Shown piece by piece: positions 1-6,798 of a DNA stretch of 12,227 nucleotides; the stretch's first letter is position 1; each line of letters starts with the position of its first letter. Made by a program: the position numbers and the translations under genes. This stretch comes from Bacteroidota bacterium (GTDB lineage: Bacteria > Bacteroidota > Ignavibacteria > SZUA-365): positions 1 through 12,227 of the forward strand of contig JAGTUW010000407.1 in the NCBI GenBank assembly GCA_018224345.1, in the 5' to 3' direction. The notes below the pieces were generated by a model that was not told the origin of the DNA, did not search any database, and was given only the letters and a program-made list of their open reading frames with translations.

Positions 1-185
1 GAATGAAGATCGCTGCGGTAATCGTGGTTTCCGACGGTACGGACATAGGTCGAGTGGAAACCCGCTGTCGTGAGAAACTGGCAGGGTACAAGATTCCACG
101 TCACTGGAAGATCGTAAATGTGATACCGCGGACGGCCTCGGGAAAAATAATCAGAGCGCAGATACGGAAATTGTTTCGTCCGTAA
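1..185 (+). CDS. AMP-forming acyl-CoA ligase, C-terminal end (possibly MenE); 5' truncated
   Basis: Only the last 60 or so residues are in the window; the frame is open to the left edge, so the true start lies upstream. The visible part fits the C-terminal subdomain of the ANL (acyl/aryl-CoA ligase) family: KIPRHWKIV followed by the A10 motif PRTASGKIIR near the end. The lysine of SGK in this motif is the adenylation lysine in the family. ANL enzymes activate a carboxylate with ATP and transfer it to CoA. The gene lies convergent to menG, and o-succinylbenzoate-CoA ligase (MenE) of menaquinone synthesis ends in the same way, so MenE is a reasonable inference. A fatty-acyl or other CoA ligase cannot be excluded from this fragment. 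The family call is firm; the substrate is not. Confidence 0.8.
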   Translation, partial: MKIAAVIVVSDGTDIGRVETRCREKLAGYKIPRHWKIVNVIPRTASGKIIRAQIRKLFRP

Positions 186-325
186 GCACCCGCGAGACCG
201 CAGATACTGAAGCGTCAGAGAATGTGTATCGAATAACGCAGGGGAGATCGAGCGGGAACGATGTCACGCATGACAGGAAGAAAGGCGGCGGGGGGAAGAA
301 CAGGTGTTTCGACTGTCGGAGCAGG

Positions 326-1015
326 TTATGCTACAATGCCGATGTAGAGATAGGCGATGCCGCCTGTCAGGGGAAACACGCGGCGTTCTGCATACATGCC
401 GCTTTTATCCATCAAGGTGAGAAATTCCGGTCCGGTCGGAAATGCTGCGGAGGTTTGTGTAAGATACATGTAGGCATCGCGGCGGCCGGAAATCAATCCG
501 CCGACAGACGGTATAATTACCTTGCTGTAAAAAGTGAACAGGGGTTTCATCCACCACAGTGGACGCCCGAATTCGAGTATGATGACGCGGCCTCCCGGGC
601 GGACGACGCGGCCCATACTCCGGAGTGCCTGGACGGGGTCGTCGACGTTCCGAATGCCGAATGCGATTGATGCGACTTCGAAACTGTCTTCGGGATAGGA
701 GAGATCCATGACATCTTCGACTTCCCACTCGACTGCGAGTCCGGTCTCACGGGATTTTGCCGGTGCCAGAGCCAGCATTTCGGCACAGAAGTCCGTCCCT
801 ACAACGCGGCCGTCAACACCGACGGCACGCTTGAATTCCAGTGCCAGATCACCTGTGCCGGTTGCGCAATCGAGGACGTGGTCCCCGGGGCGGACAGCAC
901 TGCGCCGGACGGTCTGTTTGCGCCACCGGTGGTGTACACCGAGGGAGAGCACGCTGTTTGCTTTGTCATAGCTCCCGGCGATACCGGCGAACATGTCATG
1001 CACTTCGCGGCTCAC
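326..1015 (-). CDS. menG: Demethylmenaquinone methyltransferase (MenG/UbiE)
   Basis: A 229-residue class I SAM-dependent methyltransferase of normal UbiE/MenG length. It should methylate demethylmenaquinone to menaquinone, the last step of quinone synthesis. Visible features: the N-terminal family pattern MFAGIAGSYDKAN (8-20), SAM motif I LDCATGTGD (48-56), the UbiE signature FGIRNV (119-124), the post-motif RPGGRVIILEF (139-149), and YMYLTQTSAAFP (182-193), which matches the second family signature. The start is GTG. It was chosen because MSREVHDMF matches the usual N terminus, although no clear Shine-Dalgarno is present. It begins 39 bp after the aroF stop on the same strand, so the two are probably co-transcribed. 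The name menG is preferred over ubiE because FCB-group bacteria generally use menaquinone; that is inference. Confidence 0.93.
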   Translation of the reverse strand: MSREVHDMFAGIAGSYDKANSVLSLGVHHRWRKQTVRRSAVRPGDHVLDCATGTGDLALEFKRAVGVDGRVVGTDFCAEMLALAPAKSRETGLAVEWEVEDVMDLSYPEDSFEVASIAFGIRNVDDPVQALRSMGRVVRPGGRVIILEFGRPLWWMKPLFTFYSKVIIPSVGGLISGRRDAYMYLTQTSAAFPTGPEFLTLMDKSGMYAERRVFPLTGGIAYLYIGIVA

Positions 1016-1054
1016 GTTACATCGTTTCGATATTGGAGGCAGGCGCAGGGGTCA

Positions 1055-1843
1055 TCAGACAAGCGGGCGGCCGGTGACAGTCGAGAGTTGGTGTAGCTGT
1101 TCCATCATGTGACGGAAGAGATCGGGGCTCAGTGCCTGATCAGCGTCAGAGAGAGCGGAGGCCGGATCAGGATGCACTTCGACCATCAATCCGTCAAGGC
1201 CTGCGGCGAGTGTTGCGGCGGCCAGAGCGGGGATCAGACTGCGATTGCCGGTTGCATGCGAAGGATCGATGATGACGGGAAGGCGGGATTGCTGCCGGGC
1301 GAACACCGCGCCCGCGAGGTCAAGTGTGAACCGTGTTTCATTCGAGAAAGTGCGTATCCCGCGTTCACAGAGTATGACCTGTTCATTGCCACCGACAGTG
1401 ATGTATTCCGCTGCGAGGAGCCATTCCTTGATGGTGGCGGCAAAGCCACGCTTGAGCAATATGGGGATGCGCAGTTGGCCGAGTTCCTTGAGCAGGGCGG
1501 TGTTGTCCATATTGCGCGATCCGACCTGAAAGGCATCGACATACTCAAGCATTCCTTCGATGTCGCGTTCGGAAAGCACTTCTGTGATCATCGGAATGTT
1601 GTAGGCATCTGCGGCTTCACGCATCAGCCGCACTCCTTCGAGCCCGAGCCCCTGAAAGGTATAGGGGGACGTCCGTGCTTTGAACGCACCACCCCGGAGT
1701 ATATGCGCGCCCTGCGAGGTGACGAGTCTTGCCGTGGCATGGATCTGCTCTGAAGATTCAATCGCACAGGGTCCGGCGAAAACAATGAATCGTTGGTCGC
1801 CGATGTCAATGTCACGGATTCTTACACTGATTCTCTGGAGCAT
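1055..1843 (-). CDS. aroF: 3-deoxy-7-phosphoheptulonate (DAHP) synthase, type I-beta
   Basis: A 262-residue enzyme of the AroF/KdsA fold. It should condense phosphoenolpyruvate with erythrose 4-phosphate, the entry step of the shikimate pathway. Motifs in order: FAGPCAIES (22-30), KARTSPYTFQG (55-65; usually KPRTSPY, so Pro is Ala here), GSRNMDN (108-114), ILLKRG (128-133), CERGIRTF (159-166), DPSHATG (193-199) and EVHPDP (222-227). The RTSPY motif distinguishes it from KDO-8-phosphate synthase. There is no N-terminal ferredoxin-like regulatory domain and no fused chorismate mutase, so the visible protein is the bare catalytic core. The frame is open upstream to 1990, but ATG at 1843 is chosen: AAGGAAG lies 6 bp before it and the family sequence begins right after. 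First gene of a probable aroF-menG operon. Confidence 0.93.
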   Translation of the reverse strand: MLQRISVRIRDIDIGDQRFIVFAGPCAIESSEQIHATARLVTSQGAHILRGGAFKARTSPYTFQGLGLEGVRLMREAADAYNIPMITEVLSERDIEGMLEYVDAFQVGSRNMDNTALLKELGQLRIPILLKRGFAATIKEWLLAAEYITVGGNEQVILCERGIRTFSNETRFTLDLAGAVFARQQSRLPVIIDPSHATGNRSLIPALAAATLAAGLDGLMVEVHPDPASALSDADQALSPDLFRHMMEQLHQLSTVTGRPLV

Positions 1844-2022
1844 GTCGGCTTCCTTATTGGTCGGTGTTGCCTGCTGCTCAGTGCGTTTCGTTGTGCGAAG
1901 GTCATGTGCGTCGGTATGTGCATCGGTGAAGTTCAAGTCTGCAATCTTTAATAATCCAAAAAAAATGCAAAAAATCCACTTCCAAGGCAATCATTGTGCA
2001 AAGAAAATGCCGGCTGGATGTC
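1844..2022 (-). promoter_or_regulatory. aroF upstream region with A/T tract
   Basis: The 179 bp between the dehydrogenase stop and the aroF start must hold any promoter private to aroF-menG. On the minus strand it contains a T-rich stretch (plus-strand positions about 1948-1979), including an eight-base run next to TTGCA and followed by GGATTATTAAAG. No match to TTTG-N19-21-TAnnTTTG and no well-spaced TTGACA/TATAAT pair was found, so the exact promoter is unassigned. No hairpin with a T run that would end the preceding gene was seen. Confidence 0.3.
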
Positions 2023-2730
2023 TCAGACATTGAGTGTTCCAAACAGGCGGATATCCGATCCATTGATCCCGGCCGCAGGTGCACTGAGAAGATAGGATAT
2101 TGTTGCGGCAATTTCTTCGGGGGTAATCCATTTCGGAATATCCTCATCTGAACCCCAGGAGAGATTCGCTTCTGTTTTGATCACGCTTGGCACGATGCAG
2201 TTTGCAGAAATGCCGGCGGAGCGTCCTTCATCCGCCAATATTTTCGTAAGCGCCGAGACACCCGCCTTGGCTACACCGTACCCCGCTTGTTTTGCCGAGG
2301 GTTTGATCGCGGGCATTGCACCGATGGTGACGATGCGTCCCCCGTCACGTTCGCTGAAATGTTTCATGACCAAACGGCTGAAGAGGAAGAGAGAGCGGAG
2401 ATTGAGATTGAACAGAAAGTCCCAATCTTCAACAGAAGTTTCCGCTATCGGTTGAAACCCGCGGATACCACCAAGCAGGTGGACAAAACCATAGAGATCG
2501 CTCATGTTTGTCGCAGCGTCAAAAACACGATCCACCTCCGAATCCGAGAGCAAGTCAGCTTCCAGCAAAAAAAGCTGATCACGTTGTTGTGGAGCGATGG
2601 TCGCCCGCAGATCCTGTGCCTCTTTATCGTTCCTGTACGGGATGACGCAGCGGTACCCGTCCTCAATCATTTGTCTTGAAACGATATGTCCGAGACCCCC
2701 GGTGCCTCCTGTGATAAGTACTGTTTTCAT
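2023..2730 (-). CDS. Short-chain dehydrogenase/reductase (SDR) with atypical active site
   Basis: A 235-residue single-domain Rossmann protein. Seen: the N-terminal dinucleotide-binding motif TGGTGGLG (7-14), the acidic D59 in LEADL, the conserved asparagine in FNLNLRS (about 110) and the catalytic pair Y151/K155 in YGVAKAG. Two canonical features are missing: the NNAG motif is replaced by HLLGG (84-88), and the catalytic serine expected 13 residues before the tyrosine is Ala138 (with Gly137). Dihydropteridine reductase-like SDRs also lack that serine, so a QDPR-like reductase is possible, but the substrate is unknown. Start: ATG at 2730, with AGAG 7 bp upstream; ATG at 2736 is the alternative and would add two residues. 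It lies downstream of the aminotransferase on the same strand with a 213-bp gap, so shared transcription is uncertain. Confidence 0.85.
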   Translation of the reverse strand: MKTVLITGGTGGLGHIVSRQMIEDGYRCVIPYRNDKEAQDLRATIAPQQRDQLFLLEADLLSDSEVDRVFDAATNMSDLYGFVHLLGGIRGFQPIAETSVEDWDFLFNLNLRSLFLFSRLVMKHFSERDGGRIVTIGAMPAIKPSAKQAGYGVAKAGVSALTKILADEGRSAGISANCIVPSVIKTEANLSWGSDEDIPKWITPEEIAATISYLLSAPAAGINGSDIRLFGTLNV

Positions 2731-2943
2731 ATTCATGCTCTTTGCAGTTGAATGAAGACTCCTTGAGTAGAACATCAGCGGAGCGGCGAACATTCCCCGG
2801 TGCCGTTGCTGTCTGACTGCCTATCCAGTTCAGAATTCCGGATATGAACAAAGCAGCATCAATCGACCTCAATCCGTGTGTTGCAACCGATGTGGTCGGG
2901 ATCGGAGCAGGAAACAGTGAACCCCGCATGACGGAGGATATTG

Positions 2944-4416
2944 TCAGCTCGCCTCGTTGAACTCCGTAATTTCCGTTGTCGGGCGAAAGGAAAAGTGAGG
3001 GAAATACGATGAGAAAGCATAGTCGAAACCGCGTGGCCAATAAGTTCCTGTCTGTCGATGGAGTTCGTAATCGCCCTGGATATCCCCATGTGCGATACGT
3101 TGCAGTGAGGTGACGAGGCGGTCGACATCCTCAAGCGTGTTGTAACATCCGAAGCTGGCCCGGACCATACCGGGAAGATTGGTTCTGTCGCCGGCAAGAA
3201 TTTCTTCCGTGATCGTTTTCGCTGACTCTTCATCATATTGGAGAAGACGTTTGACATAGGGATGTGCGCAGAAGCATCCGTTGCGAACACCGATACCTCC
3301 TTCGGCACTGAGTATGGCTGCGGTTTTCGCGTGTGGGACTCCGTCGATATCGAAACTGATGACACCGACTTTGTTCGACAGCGCGGCTGTTTCGACGGGG
3401 CCATACAAACGCATACCCGGGACGCGTTTCATCTGCTCGATCGCATACTGCAGCATCTCGTGCTCATGTGCGGCGATGGTATCCATGCCGACCGACTGCA
3501 GCATGTGAATCGCAGTAGCGAGGCCAACGGCACCCGGGACGTTCGGACTCCCCGCTTCCTCGCTGGCAGGGGGGGAGGAGTAGGCAACGTAATCGGTTTC
3601 TACGATCTCCACTACGCCGCCGCCGACCATGTCGGGTTCGCCGTGTGAAAAGTATTCTTTCGGACCGATAAGCACGCCGATACCGAAGGGTGCATACATT
3701 TTATGTGCGGAGTAGGCAATGAAATCAATATGTCCGGGATGTGTTTCGGAAAGAACATCAATGGTTCGATGCGGTGCGAGCTGTGCTGCATCGACGAACA
3801 TATATGCATCATGTGTATGGGCGATTTCGGCCATTTCATGAATCGGATTGATGATACCGGTGATATTCGATGCGCCAGTCGCAGCGAGAAAGCGAACATG
3901 CCCCTTATTGCATTCGAACGCCTCTCGGAGCGCCTTCATGTCGAGATAGCCGGTGTCATCGACACCGACATGTATTACCTTCGCGTGTTTCCTCCAGGGA
4001 AGATCATCGGAATGATGTTCCATCAGCGTGGTGATGACCACATCGCCCTCACGCCAGTCGCAGCGGTTGGCGAGTTTGTTGACCGCCTCGGTCGTATTTT
4101 TCAGGAAAATCACCGCATTGTCCTCGAGATCGGCACCGACAAACCGCCCCGCTATGTCATGCGCTTCATCGAACACCTGTGTCGCGAGTATGGATTTAAA
4201 GCCCGTGCCGCGATGCACACCAGAATAAAAAGGCATGAATTCACCCATGACTTCGAACGCATGACGGAAGGTCGGGGTGCTCGCCCCGTTGTCGAGAAAG
4301 ACATAAGGAACGCGTTCGCCGGTTAGCAGTGGGACTTCCGTATCAATTCCCATGATATTCGGACGCAGTTCATCAAATTTCCAGTTGCAGTGGTGGCGGT
4401 AGTGATTGTTGTTCAT
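2944..4416 (-). CDS. Class V aminotransferase / SufS-like cysteine desulfurase homologue
   Basis: A 490-residue PLP enzyme of fold type I, related to SufS/CsdA (COG0520-like). Seen: LDNGASTP near the N terminus (about 41-48), EHHSDDLPWR (133-142) with the histidine that stacks on PLP, DAAQ (209-212), and the PLP lysine K239 in SAHKMYAPFG. VRNGCFCAHP (377-386) has Cys383 at the position of the SufS catalytic cysteine, plus an extra Cys381. RASFGCYNTLEDVD (419-432) is the usual C-terminal strand. Such enzymes release sulfur (or selenium) from cysteine, or are functionally divergent members of the group. After the fold ends there are about 50 extra residues rich in Tyr, Phe and Pro. ATG at 4416 is preferred over an upstream TTG at 4452; no Shine-Dalgarno is visible. 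No suf genes are adjacent, so a role in Fe-S assembly is not shown by context. Confidence 0.85.
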   Translation of the reverse strand: MNNNHYRHHCNWKFDELRPNIMGIDTEVPLLTGERVPYVFLDNGASTPTFRHAFEVMGEFMPFYSGVHRGTGFKSILATQVFDEAHDIAGRFVGADLEDNAVIFLKNTTEAVNKLANRCDWREGDVVITTLMEHHSDDLPWRKHAKVIHVGVDDTGYLDMKALREAFECNKGHVRFLAATGASNITGIINPIHEMAEIAHTHDAYMFVDAAQLAPHRTIDVLSETHPGHIDFIAYSAHKMYAPFGIGVLIGPKEYFSHGEPDMVGGGVVEIVETDYVAYSSPPASEEAGSPNVPGAVGLATAIHMLQSVGMDTIAAHEHEMLQYAIEQMKRVPGMRLYGPVETAALSNKVGVISFDIDGVPHAKTAAILSAEGGIGVRNGCFCAHPYVKRLLQYDEESAKTITEEILAGDRTNLPGMVRASFGCYNTLEDVDRLVTSLQRIAHGDIQGDYELHRQTGTYWPRGFDYAFSSYFPHFSFRPTTEITEFNEAS

Positions 4417-4457
4417 AAGGAGAAATTTCAGTGTGATCGAAACGAAGTGCAATGCGG

Positions 4458-4488
4458 CAAATATAGGGTATCGTGGTGACAGGGCAAA
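4458..4488 (-). promoter_or_regulatory. Bacteroidota-type promoter for the aminotransferase
   Basis: Read on the minus strand, TTTG (4485-4488), a 19-bp spacer and TATATTTG (4458-4465) match the known Bacteroidota primary sigma consensus TTTG-N19-21-TAnnTTTG at every defined base. The -7 box ends 41 bp before the chosen ATG at 4416, a sensible leader length. The match also supports the start at 4416 over the TTG at 4452, which would leave almost no leader. Confidence 0.6.
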
Positions 4489-4654
4489 GTCAGCTCATAT
4501 TCGTATCGATAAACGGCAGTGATAATTGCCACGGTGGGCGTCTGTTCAAGACAGGAACCCGGAGAAATATCCTGTGTTCTGCTTTCGGCTCATAGTCATG
4601 ATAGCGCCCTGAAACCACTATTTTAAGTTATTTTTTCTTCTCTGCCTCCTTTGC

Positions 4655-4687
4655 CTTGACTTTTTCAACTCTACGATGTTAATTTAT
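4655..4687 (+). promoter_or_regulatory. Candidate promoter for the rplM operon
   Basis: CTTG (4655-4658), a 21-bp spacer and TAATTTAT (4680-4687) partly match the Bacteroidota consensus (TA plus two of the four bases of the TTTG part). The same DNA can be read as TTGACT (4656-4661), 17 bp, TTAATT, a weak sigma-70-like pair. Either would start transcription roughly 45 bp before the L13 ATG. The sequence TTAATTTAT recurs in the candidate promoter of the iron-sulfur gene near 11690. Confidence 0.4.
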
Positions 4688-4738
4688 AGATCGGTTTATT
4701 TTTATCGAGTCATAAACGGTTTTTCACAAAGGCATTAT

Positions 4739-5191
4739 ATGAGTAAACGCACCACCCAGAGAACCTTTCACGCGAGCGAAGAGGATGTCGACAAAAAGTG
4801 GTATGTCGTCGACGCGGAAAATCTGGTTCTCGGACGACTTGCGGCCAACGTCGCGCGCATTCTTCGCGGGAAGCACAAACCGATTTTTTCGCCGCATATG
4901 GATAACGGTGATTTCGTGATCGTCATCAACGCCGGGAAAGTTCGTCTGACGGGCAAGCGTGAGGAGCAGAAATCCTATTTTTCATATTCGGGATATCCCG
5001 GCGGCTCAAAAACTCGTCTGTTCAAGGATATGATAAAATCGAATCCGCAGTTCGTGATCGAGCATGCGGTACGTGGAATGCTTCCTCACAACCGTCTCGG
5101 GCGCCGTATGATCAAGAAACTCAAGGTCTACGGTGAACATGCGCACCCGCACGAGGCGCAACAGCCGGAAGAGCTGAAGTTCGACATTTAG
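4739..5191 (+). CDS. rplM: 50S ribosomal protein L13
   Basis: A 150-residue protein of normal L13 length. It is an early-assembling component of the large ribosomal subunit that binds 23S rRNA. Visible: WYVVDAENLVLGRLAANVA (21-39), which is the conserved N-terminal core, GKHKPIFSPHMDNGD (44-58), and the L13 signature VRGMLPHNRLGR (111-122). The frame is open upstream to 4676, but the ATG at 4739 is chosen: AAAGG lies 6 bp upstream and the following residues match the family start. It is the first gene of the translation cluster and is followed by rpsI after 35 bp, the pairing conserved across bacteria. Confidence 0.97.
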   Translation: MSKRTTQRTFHASEEDVDKKWYVVDAENLVLGRLAANVARILRGKHKPIFSPHMDNGDFVIVINAGKVRLTGKREEQKSYFSYSGYPGGSKTRLFKDMIKSNPQFVIEHAVRGMLPHNRLGRRMIKKLKVYGEHAHPHEAQQPEELKFDI

Positions 5192-5226
5192 GAAAAGAAA
5201 TTACTTAACCACTTTACAAGGTAGTT

Positions 5227-5613
5227 ATGGTTCACAATATTTGTGTCGGGCGTCGGAAGACGGCAGTGGCCCGGACACTCCTGAGACCTGGGACGGGTGT
5301 GATCACCGTGAACGGCAAGGATGTCAGCGCATATTTCCCTACGGATACCCTGCTTGAGGAAGTTCGTCTGCCCTTGACGGTGACGGAGACCAATGATCGT
5401 TACGACGTGCATGTGCGTGTCCGTGGCGGTGGCAGTCACGGTCAGGCCGGTGCGGTGAAAATGGGTATTGCCCGCGCGCTGCTTGCCGTTGACGAGGAGT
5501 TTCGTCCCAAGCTTCGCGCACACAATCTGCTTACACGTGACTCACGTATGGTCGAGCGCAAAAAGTACGGTCAGAAGAAAGCGCGCAAACGCTTCCAGTT
5601 CAGCAAACGTTGA
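5227..5613 (+). CDS. rpsI: 30S ribosomal protein S9
   Basis: A 128-residue S9 protein, of usual length. The basic C-terminal tail reaches the decoding region near P-site tRNA in the small subunit. Seen: VGRRKTAVAR near the N terminus (7-16), the S9 signature GGGSHGQAGAVKMGIARAL in the middle, and KKARKRFQFSKR at the end, including the near-universal terminal SKR. Its Shine-Dalgarno AAGG lies 5 bp before the ATG. It is almost certainly co-transcribed with rplM, 35 bp upstream. Confidence 0.97.
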   Translation: MVHNICVGRRKTAVARTLLRPGTGVITVNGKDVSAYFPTDTLLEEVRLPLTVTETNDRYDVHVRVRGGGSHGQAGAVKMGIARALLAVDEEFRPKLRAHNLLTRDSRMVERKKYGQKKARKRFQFSKR

Positions 5614-5780
5614 TACATACTGTCGATACACTACTGTTTCCCCTGTTTCGTTCGGATCAGCTGGAGATCGGCCTTTCTTAATCACACATGTGTCCGGACC
5701 GGGTTGTCTGGTGTGTCCTTCGGGATATTGGTACCCGGGTTGATGGGCGCAGAGGTACAACTTATCACACAGGAGTTTTC
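5614..5780 (+). promoter_or_regulatory. rpsI-rpsB spacer, possible S2 leader
   Basis: A 167-bp gap, the longest inside the ribosomal cluster. It contains a perfect 10-bp palindrome ACACATGTGT (5684-5693) and GT/GG-rich sequence after it, then AGGAG 6 bp before the rpsB ATG. In other bacteria rpsB is often autoregulated through its leader, so a regulatory RNA element or promoter could sit here. I could not draw a convincing structure, and no good promoter match or T-run terminator was found. Confidence 0.25.
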
Positions 5781-6719
5781 ATGTCCAAAGTAGCACTCGA
5801 AGACCTGTTGTCCGCTGGTACGCATTTCGGCCATCTGACACGGCGCTGGAATCCGAAGATGAAGCCGTACATCTTCATGGAGCGCAACGGCATTCATATT
5901 ATCGATCTCAAGAAGTCCCAGGAACTTCTCGATTTCGCATGCAAAGCGATCAGCGAAATCGCAGCGGACGGGAAACGGATTCTCTTCGTTGGTACTAAAA
6001 AACAGGCGAAAGAGATTTTGCGTGAAGCCGCCGTAGAAAGCGGTCAGAACTATGTGGTCGAACGCTGGTTGGGAGGGATGCTCACTAATTTCACAACGAT
6101 TCGCAAAAGCATCAAGCGCCTGACGAACATCGAAAAGATGGAGAATGACGGCACCTTCGAGAAAATTACAAAGAAGGAACGTCTTATGTTGACCCGTGAA
6201 AAAGAGCGTCTCAACAAAATTCTCAGCGGGATCGTCGACATGAACCGTCTCCCCGGTGCATTGTTTATCGTGGATATCAAAAAGGAGCACATTGCCGTCA
6301 AGGAAGCACGCAACCTCGGTATCCCCGTGATTGCTATCGTCGATACGAACTGTGATCCCGAGCATGCGGACTACATCATACCCGGCAATGATGATTCAGC
6401 TCGTACCATTGAACTGGTCACCAAAGCACTCTGTGATTCGATTCAGGAGGGCCGCGAACATGGGCGCATGGTAAAGGCCGAACAGGAGGCCGAACAGGAA
6501 CGTCTTGCCAAGGAGACCGAGCAGGCGGAGGCCGAAGAGAAAGCCGCAACTGAACGAAAGAAAAAGACTGAAAAGAAGCCCGCGACGGAGCAGAAGCCCG
6601 CGACGGAGCAGAAGCCCGCGACGGAGCAGAAGCCCGCGACGGAACAGAAGCCCGCGACGGAACAGAAACCCGCGACGGAACAGAAACCCGCGACGGAACA
6701 GAAGGCAACGAGCGAATAA
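5781..6719 (+). CDS. rpsB: 30S ribosomal protein S2 with a repetitive C-terminal extension
   Basis: A 312-residue S2, against roughly 230-260 in most bacteria. The core is ordinary: LLSAGTHFGHLTRRWNPKM (9-27, signature 1), GTKKQAKEIL, RWLGGMLTNF, and IPVIAIVDTNCDPEHADYII (signature 2), then the C-terminal helix. S2 joins late in small-subunit assembly and helps dock S1. From about residue 231 the chain turns into a charged, low-complexity Glu/Lys/Ala tail, and from residue 266 into seven tandem KPATEQ units followed by KATSE. The tail is probably disordered and may be exposed at the subunit surface; that is inference. Start: ATG 5781, with AGGAG 6 bp upstream; the open frame to 5688 is not used. 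An intrinsic terminator follows the stop before tsf. Confidence 0.96.
   Translation: MSKVALEDLLSAGTHFGHLTRRWNPKMKPYIFMERNGIHIIDLKKSQELLDFACKAISEIAADGKRILFVGTKKQAKEILREAAVESGQNYVVERWLGGMLTNFTTIRKSIKRLTNIEKMENDGTFEKITKKERLMLTREKERLNKILSGIVDMNRLPGALFIVDIKKEHIAVKEARNLGIPVIAIVDTNCDPEHADYIIPGNDDSARTIELVTKALCDSIQEGREHGRMVKAEQEAEQERLAKETEQAEAEEKAATERKKKTEKKPATEQKPATEQKPATEQKPATEQKPATEQKPATEQKPATEQKATSE
6576..6701 (+). repeat. Seven 18-bp tandem repeats inside rpsB
   Basis: Seven contiguous units of 18 bp, AAGCCCGCGACGGAGCAG and variants, each encoding KPATEQ in frame. Units 1-3 carry GAG for Glu, units 4-7 carry GAA, and units 6-7 also carry AAA in place of AAG, so variants are ordered along the array. 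All differences are synonymous. A shortened copy encoding KATSE precedes the stop. The ordered synonymous variants suggest stepwise duplication of neighbours, as in a variable-number tandem repeat. The unit is a multiple of three, so copy-number change keeps the frame. Confidence 0.97.
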
Positions 6720-6726
6720 CATATTC

Positions 6727-6755
6727 GAATGGCTGCTGGTTCAGCCATTCTTTTT
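6727..6755 (+). terminator. Intrinsic terminator or attenuator between rpsB and tsf
   Basis: A perfect 9-bp stem, GAATGGCTG (6727-6735) with CAGCCATTC (6742-6750), loop CTGGTT, followed directly by five T. It lies 8 bp after the rpsB stop and 44 bp before the tsf ATG. It should reduce transcription from the ribosomal genes into tsf, through partial readthrough or with tsf using its own promoter. No clear tsf promoter was found in the 43 bp that follow. Confidence 0.85.
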
Positions 6756-6798
6756 ATCAGAGAACAACTTTTTTACTACCAGACGATAGAGAAGACGT

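Larger units (their letters stand above)
4417..4738. other. Divergent intergenic region, aminotransferase / rplM
   Basis: A 322-bp gap without a coding region, separating the leftward aminotransferase from the rightward ribosomal-protein operon. The left end carries a strong Bacteroidota-type promoter reading left (4458-4488). The right end, A/T-rich from about 4620, carries a candidate promoter reading right (4655-4687). Between them, about 4490-4620, I see no hairpin, repeat or open frame worth reporting. Confidence 0.7.

Noticed and set aside
1055..1843. KDO-8-phosphate synthase instead of DAHP synthase
   Set aside because: The RTSPYTFQG and CERGIRTF motifs are those of type I-beta DAHP synthases; the KdsA substrate motif is absent.
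1844..1990. N-terminal extension of aroF to 1990
   Set aside because: The added 49 residues do not resemble the family, while ATG 1843 has a good Shine-Dalgarno and leads straight into the conserved sequence.
2018..2030. Palindrome ATGTCT-C-AGACAT over the dehydrogenase stop codon
   Set aside because: Short, with a one-base centre and no T run; expected by chance at this scale.
2731..2943. Small gene between the dehydrogenase and the aminotransferase
   Set aside because: The minus-strand frames here continue from out-of-frame shadows of the aminotransferase and show no start signal or family sequence; no terminator hairpin was found either.
6576..6701. CRISPR-like array
   Set aside because: The 18-bp units are contiguous with no spacers and lie in frame within rpsB.
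6443..6748. Minus-strand frame of repeated SVAGFC units
   Set aside because: It is the reverse reading of the rpsB tandem repeat; an 18-bp unit keeps every frame open by arithmetic.
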